This document shows positions 46,433 to 57,449 of a stretch of 64,000 nucleotides of DNA, in pieces. Numbering within the stretch: position 1 is the stretch's first letter; each line of letters begins with the position of its first letter. The translations under genes were made by a program, and so were the position numbers. The notes beneath the pieces are model-generated. The model was not told where the DNA came from, ran no database searches, and saw only the letters and a list, made by a program, of their open reading frames with translations. Source of the stretch: Prillingera fragicola (Eukaryota > Basidiomycota > Tremellomycetes > Trichosporonales > Trichosporonaceae); assembly GCA_002335605.1 (NCBI GenBank), contig BEDY01000001.1:3968001-4032000 (forward strand). The letters are read 5' to 3'.

Positions 46433-47884
46433 TCACACCCTGACCCTCTTGGCCGCTGGCTCATCATTATCCTCGTCATCGTCATCCTCGAGCGGGTCAT
46501 GCCACACTCCCTCATGCGCTGTACGCTCCGGGTCAGCCTCGACGCTCGGCGAGCGGCTGGGTCCAGTGTCGCGGGGACGTATCGGCGTGGGAGGAGTCTT
46601 GCCGCGCGGTGCTTCAGGACTTGGCGGACCACGAGCTGGAGCTGGCGTATCCTCCTCCTGTGGCCAGTCGGGGCTTGGTGCGCCGCGACCACGGAGAGAG
46701 GGGATTTCGTCCTCTTCCGGCCAGTCGGGGCTGGAGTTCCCTGGCGGGTTGGGCAGGACGATCTGAATATCATCGTCATCGTCGGTGTCCTCTCCAGCCT
46801 CGCGCTGCTGAGGTTTGGTGGCGGACGAAGTCGAGGATGCTGCTGGAATGACTGACGTCCCTTCGAGAGCCTTGCCCTTACCCTTGTCCTGCTTCGGGTG
46901 GCGGCCGGCCACGAACGGCTTGTTGAACGCCTCGAGCAGAGAGACCACCTTGACCTTTCCAAGACCCTTGACTCCACCGAGGGTGTGATTGGATTGACGA
47001 ACCATGTTGGCAAACGACTACTTGTCAGCTGTGGTACTAGAGGAGTAGACTCACCCCGAATGATGCCGCTAGCGCTTCCGCATTCGACTTGTTGACCTTG
47101 CGACCAGAGGTTAGGACGTGCTCCAGCTGCGAGTGGTACTCTTGCAAAACTTTCTCCTTCAAAGTATCGGCCGACTTGTGCTCGTACGACTTGAGTGTAG
47201 TCAAATACTGGGCCGCTTCTTCGTTGGAGAATGCGACTAGAATGGTAAAGTTGTTGATAATGGCGACTTTGGAGAGTTCGCGGATGGGCTGCTGGTGCTC
47301 CGCCTGCCCTATCAGCAGCATTCACGACAATTGCAAGAATACTCACAATGTCACACAGAATGAGCATGATGCGAACATTGTACGCGTTGCGCATCTTCTC
47401 GATACGACCAAAGATGTACTCGGGGTGCAAGCGATGGTACTTCAGACTGGCCAGGTTAGTATTTGCGACGCAGAGGAGGCTGGAAGCTCACCTGAGGAAT
47501 AAAACGCCATTGTGCGCACCAACCTGATAGTCTGCGACAATGTCGCCAATCTCGAGACCAACGTTGCGGATGAGAGGCAGGCAAGGGTTCTTCCGCTGCA
47601 TGGTCAGAGGGTGCAGGCTGTCATTCCTCGCCAGAAGTACCTACTTGAAGAACACTATAGATGATAGCATTCTTGCTTGAAGCTGGCCTGTTGACAGGCT
47701 TCACAGGTGCATCACTCGACGATGCCTCAGCTGCTGGGACTGGCGGCGGGGGTGGAGGGAGGTTGCCCGACGCATTCCTGTTTGATGAGAGTGACGGTGC
47801 GTGGGTAGTCCGAGAAAGAGAAGAGGCATTCTGAAAACCTGAAGATCCTCCAACCGACGGCGGCGGTGGCTGTGGTGGCTCCAT
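46433..47884 (-). CDS. RAD10: Nucleotide-excision repair endonuclease subunit Rad10/ERCC1
   Basis: Rad10 pairs with Rad1 (XPF) to cut the 5' side of DNA lesions and flaps. Five exons (47645-47884, 47492-47595, 47347-47446, 47055-47303, 46433-47017) join to 425 residues; every junction keeps the frame. The head is Pro/Ser-rich. The central domain has NPCLPLIRNVGLEIGDIVAD, YQVGAHNGVLFLSLKYHRLH, PEYIFGRIEKMRNAYNVRIM, LCDIAEHQQPIRELSKVAII and FSNEEAAQYLTTLKSYEHK. The helix-hairpin-helix region is GRKVNKSNAEALAASFGSFA then VKGLGKVKVVSLLEAFNKPF. The last 120 residues are an acidic Pro-rich tail ending EPAAKRVRV, a likely nuclear-localisation end. The ERCC1 catalytic motif is absent, as expected for this subunit. 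It is divergent from PEX19 by 247 bp. Confidence 0.93.
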
Positions 47885-48131
47885 GATGGTGGTTGAGGAT
47901 GGTAAAGACCACTTGCTTGCTATCGCTTGATGCTCGGCCTCCACTCCAAGTCCAGTCAACCTGCGTGACGTAAAGGCTCGTGGTGGGCACGTGGTCCATA
48001 TCGCCGATCATATAACTCCGCCCACTGTACCGCTGTGGCACCTGTTGCCACCCACCCACCCTGCCCACGGCATCTGAGTAACCGGGCGGAATCCATTCGA
48101 CTTTCCATCATCTCCTTCCATAAACAAAATC
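47885..48131. promoter_or_regulatory. Divergent promoter RAD10 / PEX19
   Basis: This 247-bp gap between start codons contains a CACGTG at 47988-47993. It is short enough that both genes probably use overlapping control sequences. Confidence 0.4.
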
Positions 48132-49426
48132 ATGCCTCCCAAAGCTGCAGACAGCTCCGCAGCTCCCAGCACATCGGGCACCGCGTCAACAGGTGCTTCC
48201 GGTAGCGCGATCCCTGCTAGGGCTACCGACTACCGCAGCCCCACGGTAGAGGATGATGACGACGATGATGATCTTGATGACTTGGATGGTGGGTTGGCGA
48301 AGCTTCGGCCTCGTCCGGTATTCGCACAGACAGCTTACAATGATTCCTAGACGTCCTAGACTCCTTCAACGCTCCCAAGAGCTCGCTCGGCAAGCGTAAC
48401 GCCAACGAGCTCCGCGACCCGCCCTCGTCGGCGTCCCCCAAGCCTGCTGGCGCGAGCGCACCTGGTGATGCTGCCAGTGCCGGTGCGGACGCGGCCGGTG
48501 CGAATGACGAGGACTTTGAGAACTCGTTGATGGAGAATATGGAGAACCTGCTGCGCTCGCTCGCTGTAGACCATCCTCCTGGGCCTATGGCGGACAAGGC
48601 CGGAGCTTCTGCCGGATCTCCCGGCGCCGCGGGTCCCAGCGGCGCACCTGCGATGAGCTCCGAGGAGGAGGAGGCGGCCTTCCAGAAGGCATTGGAGATG
48701 ATGCTCTCTGGCGAGGGCATGGAGGCCATGGGTCTCGGCGGCGCTGCCAAGGCCGGTAGCGCACCCAAGCAGAGCGCAGCGGGCAAGGCGCGTGCTGCTG
48801 GTGCGGGTGCTGGTGCTGGAGCCGCAGGTGCGACCAGCTTTGAGGACACGATTCGCAAGACCATGGAGTCGTTGAATGCTGGTGGACAGGGTGCACCGGG
48901 ATTGGACGCCGACGGCATGCCTGGAGACCTCGCAGCATTGCTGCAACAGCTCCAGAGTGACCCCAGCGCGCTCGACGGGCTCGGCGAGGACGACGATGAG
49001 CTTGGCGGTTTGCTTGACGGCATGATGGCTCAGCTCATGAGCAAGGAAGTGCTCGAGGAGCCTATGAACGAACTAGCGAACAAGGTAAGCTTTTGTGTGT
49101 CGACCAAGCTAATAGCCCAGTACCCCGAGTACCTCGCCAATCCTCCTGCTGGTGTGTCAAAGGAGGACCTCGAGAAGTACAAGAAGCAGCACGAGCTTGT
49201 CAAGCAGATTACTGCTGCGTTCGCCCGCCCTGGCTACTCTGACGATGTTGACGGCAAGGAGGTCGCCAAGCTCGTCGGCGAGATGCAGGACCTGGGAGGA
49301 CCCCCGAGCGAGATCATGGGTGACCTGCCCGAGGGAATGGTTAGTGCTTTCCGTCAAGGGTACGAGCTGACAATGCAGGACTTGGGCGCGCTGGGCGCTG
49401 GCGGAGACGGATGCACGATCATGTAG
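48132..49426 (+). CDS. PEX19: Peroxisomal membrane-protein receptor Pex19
   Basis: Pex19 binds newly made peroxisomal membrane proteins in the cytosol and delivers them to Pex3. Three exons (48132-48288, 48351-49084, 49121-49426) join to 398 residues. Near the N-terminus, LDDLDDVLDSFNAP is the conserved Pex3-binding-type segment. The middle is Gly/Ala-rich with helical FENSLMENMENLLRSLAVDH. The C-terminal domain has DDELGGLLDGMMAQLMSKEV, LEEPMNELANKYPEYLANPP and KYKKQHELVKQITAAF. It ends GDGCTIM: CTIM is a CaaX box, so the protein is probably farnesylated, as known for Pex19. Intron 2 is 36 nt with no in-frame stop; if kept it would insert 12 residues (VSFCVSTKLIAQ) in a conserved helix, so the spliced form is taken as real. 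Confidence 0.95.
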
Positions 49427-49654
49427 GCTGGTAGATTACTTTGGGCTGTGGAAGCGTGGGCATTGTCATAGCGTATGATGCGACTACTAGACGTCAAAGC
49501 TGCTGGAACCTGCATGCATCCACGGCATGGGTTTGTTGTTGCTGCACCAAGTTGAACTGTGGCCATCTGCTCCCGTCATCCACCGCGCTCCGGGTCGTCC
49601 ACGAAAAGTCATTTCGTGCGACATTTCCGACGTCGTCACTCACAACATCCCACA

Positions 49655-50818
49655 ATGAGCCGCCCCACCCGCCTCGCAAGCACCCTCTCGCGCCTCGCCG
49701 TGCCCCGCGCCGGTGTGCGTGCCGTCTCCAACGGCGCCTCGCCTCTGGCATCGTCGTCGGCCGCGTCGTCGTCGGCCCCCGCCCCCGACGCCACCCTCGC
49801 TTCGCCTGCTGCCCCCGCCCCGGCACCCGTGACGCCCGTCCAGCCCGTTGGCGCGACTCAGGCCTCACCCGCTGCCGGGCCCTCGAGCACCGCTGCCCCG
49901 CGCACGACCCACTTTGGTTTCAAGACCGTCGCCGAGGAGGAGAAGGAGTCGCTTGGTGAGCACACGGTCCCTTTGGCAAGCTAACGTACAGTCGGTGGTG
50001 TCTTCTCGTCCGTTGCATCAAAGTACGACATTATGAACGACTCGATGTCGCTCGGCATCCATCGTCTGTGGAAGGACGAGTTTGTCTCCACCATGCTTCC
50101 CCGCCTCCCTGCCAGTGTGCACCGCAACCCCGGCCAGCCGGCTGCTGCCGTCGAGAACTTCAAGTGCCTTGACGTTGCTGGCGGCACTGGTGACATTGCG
50201 CTGCGTCTGCTTGACCGTGCGCGTGAGAAGTTTGGCGCGCGCGAGATTGAAGTCGAGGTTGTCGACCTTACCGAGGGCATGCTGCACGAGGGACGGAAGC
50301 GTGTCGCGCAGACCCTCTACTACAACAGTGCGTCCTAGTTTCCACTCTTACGTACCCGTGCTAACAGTGCAGCCCCGCAGATCACCTTTACCCAGGGCAA
50401 CGCCCAGGATCTCCCCAAGCACATTGCCGACAACTCGATTGACCTTTACACGATTGCGTTTGGTATCCGCAACTGCACCGACATTCCCGCCGTCCTGCGC
50501 GAGGCCTACCGCGTGCTCAAGCCCGGAGGCCGCATCGGAGTCCTCGAGTTTGGCAAGGTCGGCAACCCCCTCCTCAAGGAGATCTACCGCCAGTACTCGT
50601 TCCAGGTCATCCCTGTCCTCGGCCAGGTCATTGCTGGCGACCAGGCATCGTACCAGTACCTCGTCGAGTCGATCGAGCGTTTCCCTAGCCAGCCCGACTT
50701 TGCCCAGCTCGTCCGCAACGCTGGCTTTCAGACCGGCGCCATGCGTGAGGGCAAGGGCGGTGCGTGGACCGACTTTACCTTTGGTGTCGCTACGATGTGG
50801 ACTGGCGTAAAGGCGTAA
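49655..50818 (+). CDS. COQ5: Ubiquinone biosynthesis C-methyltransferase Coq5
   Basis: Coq5 methylates the benzoquinol ring in ubiquinone synthesis on the matrix side of the mitochondrial inner membrane, using S-adenosylmethionine. Three exons (49655-49955, 49992-50327, 50373-50818) join to 360 residues. The first 85 residues are Ala/Pro/Ser-rich with Arg ([20 protein letters not shown]), a long mitochondrial presequence. Then [20 protein letters not shown] matches the family signature. The SAM-binding site is [20 protein letters not shown], and [20 protein letters not shown] and [20 protein letters not shown] are the second UbiE/Coq5 signature. The C-terminus [14 protein letters not shown] is full length. 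Introns are 36 and 45 nt. Confidence 0.96.
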
Positions 50819-50983
50819 CCGGTCAGCGGACGCGTAGGGTACTTAAACACCTCTCTAGAGTTTGCCGACGAGGCATATGCATGGCATTGATATTTGGTTG
50901 CTTGCGTTATAATCATGGCTGCATGCTTATTCGACCCAGCCACACGCGTGCGCTACTCTTATGCTATCGATACATGGTCATAT

Positions 50984-51682
50984 CTAGTCCTTCTTGTCTC
51001 CACGCACGTCACGGAGGTCGGGCATGAAGCGCACGACCTTGCCCTCGTTGCGAGTGTGCTTGATCAGCCTGAGGTGTTGGTCAGCGGTGATCCAGTGCGA
51101 GTTGCTGTTTCAGCCTCTGTAAACCGTGCAGGCAAGGCTGAGCCGCCTGCGATACGAGAAGAGGTGAAGCTTGCAGACTCACTTGGCAAGGAGCTCGGTC
51201 GAGGCCCAGTTGGCAGGAGCCTCGCGCTTCTCTGTCGCCCAGTAGAAGATGTCCCAGTCGGGCTCGTCGAGGAGCTACAGCGTGAGCAACATGTTCCACA
51301 CAAAAAGCCAACGCAACGCGGCAGCCCTACCCACCTTGTCAAACAACTTCATCTCCTCGACGCTCATCCCCGGCAACTCATCCCTTGCAAAAGTACTCAA
51401 GATCAGGTCCGTCTCGAGTGTACCCCTCTTGCGCGTCTGGTAGATCAACCGCGCCCGGAGAGCCTCGTCACTCTCTCCCGTCCTGTCCAGCGGCGGCGGC
51501 ATGGCCCAGTCCGCAACGACGTCTTCGGGGTTGCGCGTTGCGCGCTCCGCGGCGTGCGCTTCGGCCAGAGCCGGGTCGAAGGGGAGAGGGAAGGGGTCCT
51601 TGCGCGGGACCGAGGTTGTGGTGAGGGTGCGCAGAGGGGCGGCGGCGCGGAGGCGGCGGGGGAGGGTGCGGAGGAGGGACAT
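50984..51682 (-). CDS. SDH5: Succinate dehydrogenase assembly factor 2 (Sdh5/Emi5)
   Basis: SDHAF2 helps attach FAD covalently to the SdhA flavoprotein in mitochondria. Three exons (51335-51682, 51183-51274, 50984-51068) join to 174 residues, typical for the family. The head [20 protein letters not shown] is an Arg-rich presequence. The core begins [20 protein letters not shown], then [20 protein letters not shown] and [20 protein letters not shown], which contain the conserved RxRxGxxExD-like and DWDIYYW-like blocks of Sdh5. Intron 2 is 113 nt, long for this window. The start is 287 bp from BIOF on the opposite strand, and an ATCACGTGAT palindrome (51805-51814) lies between. Confidence 0.95.
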
Positions 51683-51804
51683 TGTGCGGTGTAGGGGTGG
51701 TGGTGTTGTCACAACAAATGTCGAGCAGGGGTGGACTTTTGGGTGGAGAGCATGTTCGGAAAGATGCGGCACATCGAGGGTGGAAGTTGAGCGTGGGAGA
51801 GTTA

Positions 51805-51814
51805 ATCACGTGAT
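51805..51814. promoter_or_regulatory. ATCACGTGAT palindrome in the SDH5/BIOF divergent promoter
   Basis: The exact 10-bp palindrome is centred on a CACGTG E-box core. It lies between SDH5 and BIOF start codons. The same 10-mer occurs at 36912-36921 upstream of ARG2. CACGTG is the core bound by bHLH factors such as Cbf1; binding here is inference. Confidence 0.5.
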
Positions 51815-51969
51815 ATATCCTGGGAGATCTCGGGGCACCGCTTATCTATGCTCACTATTCTCGGCCTCTATGCGGGGGACCGAGTCGACACGGCTAGTTC
51901 AAGCCGCAATGCTGGGGCATTGGGGAACAATCACTCTGCACCTCGGCATCGCTCACTCTATTGCTTGCC

Positions 51970-53305
51970 ATGTCCGAGCTAGACAAGACTCTCGACAACC
52001 TCCTCGAGAAGCGGAAACGAAAAGGCCGCTTCCGCAGCCTCAAAGACTATGACACCTCGGAGTCCTCAGACCTCGTCGACTTTGTGCGTTCCGAACCCAA
52101 AGCCAGTGCTAACTCGCAAGTCTTCAAACGACTATCTCAGTCTAACCACCTCACCCTCTCTCCGCTCAGCCTACTTGGAGCGCCTGGCCCGCACCGAGTC
52201 AATCCTGGGCAGCACGGGCTCCCGCCTCCTCTCAGGCGGCACACGTGCGCACAAGGCAGTAGAAACCCAGCTCGCAACCCACTTTGACGCCGCGGCCGCC
52301 CTCCTCTTCAATTCCGGATGGGATGCCAACGTGTCCTTGTTCAGCACAGCCCCGCAGCCAGCCGACTGGATCGTGTACGACGAGCTCGTGCACGCCAGCG
52401 TCCACTCCGGCATGCGCGCCTCGCGCGTCCCGGCTGGCCGGCGCGTGGCGTTTGCGCACAACGACCCAGAGGGGCTCGCGGGCGTGCTGGGCAGGATTGC
52501 CGCCGTTGACACGGAAGAAGCACGTACACACGGTCTACCGGAATCCACAGTTTTCCTCGCCCTAGAGAGTCTGTACAGCATGGACGGCGACTTTGCGCCC
52601 CTCCCAGCCCTCCTCGCGGCGTTCCACTCCTTTGTCCCTGCCAACCGCCGCTGCGTCATCGTCGACGAAGCACACAGTACGGGCGTGTACGGCGTTGGCG
52701 GGCGTGGGGTGGTATCGGCCCTCAAGCTGGAACAACACGTGCACGTCCGCCTCATGACGTTTGGCAAAGGCGTCGGCGCGTCCGGCGCGGTCCTCCTCTG
52801 CTCACCGACTGTACGGTCTTTTCTGATCAACTTTGCCCGCCCATTCATCTTTAGCACGGCCATGCCGCACTCCACCCTCCTGGCCGTGTCCTGTGCGTGG
52901 GAGCACCTCGCAAGCGACGAGGGCGACGCGGCAAGGCAACAGCTATACGCCATCGTGCGCGAGTTTGAACACCGGCTCAAACCGCTCTTCCTCCGCGCGC
53001 CGCCAAAGCTGCTGCGACTCCCAGACGCAACCCCCGTGCCGTTCCCGGGCGCGCTCGGGCTGCCCGAACGCCCTCCAGCGCCGATCATCGGCCTGCTCAC
53101 CCCCAATCCGCATGCGCTGAGTGCGTTCTTGTTGCAGAAAGGGTTTATCGTCAGGCCTGTCGTGCCGCCCACTGTTCCGCCGGGTGGGGAGCGGGTGAGG
53201 GTGTGCTTGAGGGCTGGGATTGGGGAGGGGGAAATTCGTAGGCTTGTGGCGGCTATTAGTGAGTGGGTGGAGGAGAAGCTGGAGAAGGGAGCTGCTAGGT
53301 TGTAG
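51970..53305 (+). CDS. 8-amino-7-oxononanoate synthase (BioF), peroxisomal C-terminus
   Basis: BioF joins pimeloyl-CoA (or acyl carrier) with alanine to give 8-amino-7-oxononanoate in biotin synthesis, using pyridoxal phosphate. Two exons (51970-52083, 52121-53305) join to 432 residues; the intron is 37 nt. SSNDYLSLTTSPSLRSAYLE is the typical start of alpha-oxoamine synthases. Further on come HFDAAAALLFNSGWDAN, NRRCVIVDEAHSTGVYGVGG and MTFGKGVGASGAVLLC, where the Lys of FGKG is the likely PLP-binding residue. The C-terminus is ARL, a peroxisomal targeting signal 1 of the [SA]-[KR]-L type. Peroxisomal BioF is known in other fungi. No BIOA, BIOD or BIOB is in the window, so only this step is shown. 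Other alpha-oxoamine synthases (ALAS, SPT, KBL) have longer or different ends. Confidence 0.85.
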
Positions 53306-54654
53306 GCTGCGGCGTGCATAGATAGAGGGCTGTATTGGGTTAAGCATGTCCGGAGATTGCTGTCCAGCGGTGCAATTGAGGAGCCCAAAACCGGCCATCC
53401 CTCCGCTCTGGATGCATATAGGATGTCCAGTGGGCCCAAGTACACATCCAAACTCGATCCATGCCACTTTGACACGTGAGCATTATGGCCCGCTGGCCAG
53501 TTGCCGTGCATGACTTCTTACAGGTACGAGGTTCTGCGTGCACTTCTAGTGCAGGTCCTGGCGAATGTTTGGACCGTCCAGAACCACTCCTGCGATGCAT
53601 GCTGCCAAGAAAGCCACACATGACATGAGCCCAAGAATAACCCATGTGGATACGGGCCCCCGGCAAGTTCGGCGTGTAAAGACGCGCGACGCGCTAAAGC
53701 CTCTCCGCGTTCTCTCCGCGTTCTCTGCTAGTTTGGGTCTTGCTCCACCACACGACCTGCAGCAGCTTGGTGCAGCTTTGTGCGCCTGGGTGCAGCCAGG
53801 TGCGCCTGGGTGTACGTGACGCGCTTGATCCTGACAATCCTGACGTGCTGACGTTTAGCTGTCAGGTGCTAGCTGCTAGTAGAGTTTTTGCAAACAGTGT
53901 ACAGTGTACAGTGTACGTTGTGGAGGCAATTGAGTGGCTGCAGCATGCAGCCCACCGAGGTTTCCGGGCTGGACTGAAGAGATCGGCCGTCCGTCTTAAC
54001 GTCTTGTCCGGCATATGGCATCCCATGAGCCGGCCATGCAGCCATGCAGGCCCATGCTACCCGGTACCACAACCGTATGTTGTGTTTGGTTGCTATTTTT
54101 CGAGCTACACGCTGGCAGTGACACTTTGGTTGGCATCCTCTTGCATCTGCTCGCCGTTCGATGACACATGCACTGCATCTTTTGCCACTGGGCCACTGGA
54201 TCTGGATCGCAGGGGAGGAGTAGAATGAGAAAAGAAGGGGAGTCATTGTGCGCAGTAGTGCCAAGTGGCTTGGTGGTGGTGACGTTGATTGCTGCGCGCC
54301 AAGGCAGGCACTCCATCTGCAACTCGAACACCGCCCCCCCGCTGGCAGACTTTGACCATGCTGTTCTCGCCATCCTCTACTCTGTTCTTTCCTCATTCAT
54401 CGTCACTTGGTCCGTCTCCATCAGCACTCGCATAACAGCGCTGGGCTCACTGTCGACCTAGACTGTCTCGCATAGAGCATACCCCATTCGCATTTTCACA
54501 GACCATCCCTCGGGGACATTTCGCTACAACGTCTCCTCGTTGTGCTGTGCCACCCCACAGTCCACCCCTGAACGCGTTCACCAGAGTGAGCGAGCACTAC
54601 TCTCGTACACTTTAAATCCACACCATCACTCGTCTCCACTCTCCCCATTCAATC
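53306..54654. other. Intergenic region with short direct repeats
   Basis: This 1.35-kb region between BIOF and the ADAM gene has no convincing coding frame. It includes a threefold 7-bp repeat at 53894-53914 and a partly duplicated 11-bp unit near 53700-53725. The last 100 bp before 54655 contain a TTTAAAT and C/T-rich leader, the ADAM gene's promoter. Confidence 0.45.
53894..53914. repeat. 7-bp tandem repeat, three copies
   Basis: The unit acagtgt occurs three times head to tail. It lies in the intergenic region after BIOF and has no link to a gene that I can see. Confidence 0.85.
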
Positions 54655-57449
54655 ATGAAGGGGAACAGGTCGATACCCAGCAGATGGGTCGCAGGACTCG
54701 CCCTCCTCGTCTTGGCGCTCTTCGCCGTGGGCACTTCTGGTGAGTAGCCGCAAACTCTGGCGCAACACACAACCAGCTGACTCTTGCAGCCCACTCGGTC
54801 CGCGCTCCACCAGTGCGCAGGTTGCATCACCCTGCAAGGTCATCACTGCGTATCCTCCCTCGAGGAGGCACACCTGGCAACCCATTGACACCGAGGTCTC
54901 GCGTCAACCCAACTCCAAAGTCGCTCCGTCACGACGACACGCTCATGCTCACCGCCTCAATCCCTTCTCTACTCCCCTACGACATCAACCTGCTGTTGCG
55001 CCCCAACGACAACCTGTTCCACCCTAATGCCAAAATCACCTACCAGTCGGGCGAGTACCGTCGTGCCGAGCCTCTGCGCGCAGCAGACTGGCGCATGTAC
55101 CACGGCCAGGTCATCCGGTCGTCGTGGGAGAACCGGGCTTGGGCAGAAGAGGCCGCTGGCATCGACAGCAACCCCGAGGGTGTCCTCGGCTCTGCCCGGG
55201 TCATGGTCCACAACGTCGGCGAAGACGACGTCGAGTGGGAAGGCGTGTTTACCGTCTTGGGCGTAGACTACCACGTCCTTACCCGCGAGCACTATGAGCT
55301 TGTCAAGACTGACGACGACGTCCATGTGGCCGAGCTCGGAAACAATCTCGTCGTGTTTGCCGACACGGACATGCATCACGACGACGATGTTGTCAAGCGC
55401 GGCCTTGAGCCGCTTTGCTCGTCGGACAGGCTTGCATACAATGCCAACCCACTCCACCCGGCTCGTGCTGGTCAGTTTGACACACTTCTCGCCCGTGACG
55501 ACTATGGAGGTGCAGAGATTACCACCAACTATGCCGACAAGATCAACTCGACCGCCGGATGTCCCACGACCCGCAAGGTTGTGTACATGGGTGTGGCCAT
55601 TGACTGCAACTATGTCTCGCAGTATGGCCGCTCAACAGACCGGGCACGCACCCAGGTGCTCAACGACTGGAACATGATCTCGGGCCTGTTTGCCGACTCG
55701 TTTAAAATCTCGCTCGGCATCATCGAGCTTATTGTCCAGGAGGCCGACTGTCCCAAGTCTACGCCTCAGGATGTCGCGTGGAACGTCAACTGCTCCGACT
55801 CTATCACACTCGACGACCGCCTCAACACGTTTAGTGCATGGCGCGGCAGCAAGGGCGATGATGGTGCGGGTCTCTGGCACCTGATGACGGCGTGCTCGAC
55901 CGACACCGAGGTCGGCGTCGCATGGCTCGGCACAATCTGCAACACCGAGTCCCGGAATCAGGACGATGGCACCATTGTGTCCAGCACTGGTGTCTCGACG
56001 GCTACCGCCACCGAGTGGAGTCTCGTCTCCCACGAGATTGGCCACAACTTTGGCGCAATCCACGACTGTTCGAACGGATGCAGCCTGGCCGACAAGTGCT
56101 GCCCCCTCACTGCACAATCGTGTAGTGCGGGCGGAACTTATATCATGAACCCGACCACCGCCGCGTCTGAGACTAGGTTTTCGCCCTGTACGTTGGGTAA
56201 CATTTGCACGTTTTTGGGCGACAACTCCAAGTCGTGCATTGTCGACGTCGACGCGTCCAAGACTGTCATCAGTCTTGACCAGTGTGGCAATGGAATCGTC
56301 GAGGGCGACGAAGAGTGTGACCCTGGATCCAATGCGTCATCAAAGTGTTGCGACCCTGCCACCTGCAAGTTTACCTCTGGATCCGTGTGCGACCCAGCCA
56401 ACTCGCTCTGCTGCACCGACTCGTGCCAGCTTGCATCAGCTGGTGTTGTCTGTCGCGCTTCCATTGACAAGACTTGCGACCAGGAAGAAGTCTGCTCCGG
56501 TACCAATGCAACGTGCCCCGACGACGTGACTGCCAAGGACGGCACTGGCTGCGGCAACGGTCTGGCTTGCGCAAGCGGCCACTGCACGTCTCCCAGCCTG
56601 CAGTGCCAAAAGGCGGGCGCTTCGCTCGGACTCAACCAGGCTTGTGGCCAGCGCAACGACCAGACTTGCAAGGTGACCTGCAAGGACCCCAAGATAGCCA
56701 ACCAGTGCACAGTATTGCAGACTGTCCTCATTGACGGTTCGCCCTGCGGTTACGGCGGCCACTGCTACGAAGGCAACTGCAAATCAGGCCCCTGGACCGA
56801 CTTTGTCGCCTCTGCGTACAAGGAAAACCTACAGATTTCAATCCCCATCACCATTGCGGCCGCTCTGATCATCTTTGCCATCATCTACTGGCTGGCCCGT
56901 TGCTGCTTCCGCGCATGCAGCGGCGGCCGCAGCTCAAACGGCCGCGGTAAGACCACAAGCACTGGCGGACGCTACCCTCCACCTCCCCCCATGGCCATGG
57001 GCCAGATGTCCCCAATTGGCGGCCAGTACAACAACCCCAACCACCCCACTACCCCGCTCATGTTTGACGGCGACGGACGCCCACCAGCAGCGCACCACCG
57101 CACGGCGTCAGGATCATACAGCGACGAACTCGGTCCCGGAGTCCCAATGACCGACAGGTATCAGGACCCGTACGCGGCCGGATCAGGCGGGTACGGCCAC
57201 CCGAGCAATGGCGACGGCTACTTTGACTCGTCGAACGGCAACGGCCACGGCTACAACCACAACAACAACCAGGAGTATATGCAGCCAGGCTACAACTATG
57301 CCACGTCCCCGCCCCAAGGCGCCTTGTCGCCCACACGGGGTCCCATGTCGCCGACCCGCGGCCCGGCCTCCCCGCCACAGGCAGACTGGGTCGACCCACG
57401 CGCCTACAATGGCCCATCCTACAGCGAGCGCGAGGCCTATGGCCGGTAG
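54655..57449 (+). CDS. Fungal ADAM-type disintegrin metalloprotease, membrane-anchored
   Basis: Two exons (54655-54739 and 54790-57449) join to 914 residues. The N-terminal signal peptide is WVAGLALLVLALFAVGTS. A prodomain (residues about 30-220) follows, then a reprolysin-like metalloprotease domain starting near VVYMGVAIDCNYVSQYGRST, with the complete zinc site HEIGHNFGAIHD near residues 443-454 and a Met-turn candidate GTYIMNP. A Cys-rich disintegrin domain (CGNGIVEGDEECDPGS onward) and a Cys-rich region come next, then one membrane span (ISIPITIAAALIIFAIIYWL) near residue 712. A Pro/Gly/Asn-rich cytoplasmic tail holds TRGPMSPTRGP repeats. Animal ADAMs shed membrane proteins; fungal ADAMs (for example S. 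pombe Mde10) act in cell-wall or spore-wall development. Its substrate here is unknown. Confidence 0.93.

Noticed and set aside
52171..53511. 446-codon open frame on the minus strand
   Set aside because: It is antisense to BIOF, which has clear motifs and a verified splice; the frame has no recognisable domain.
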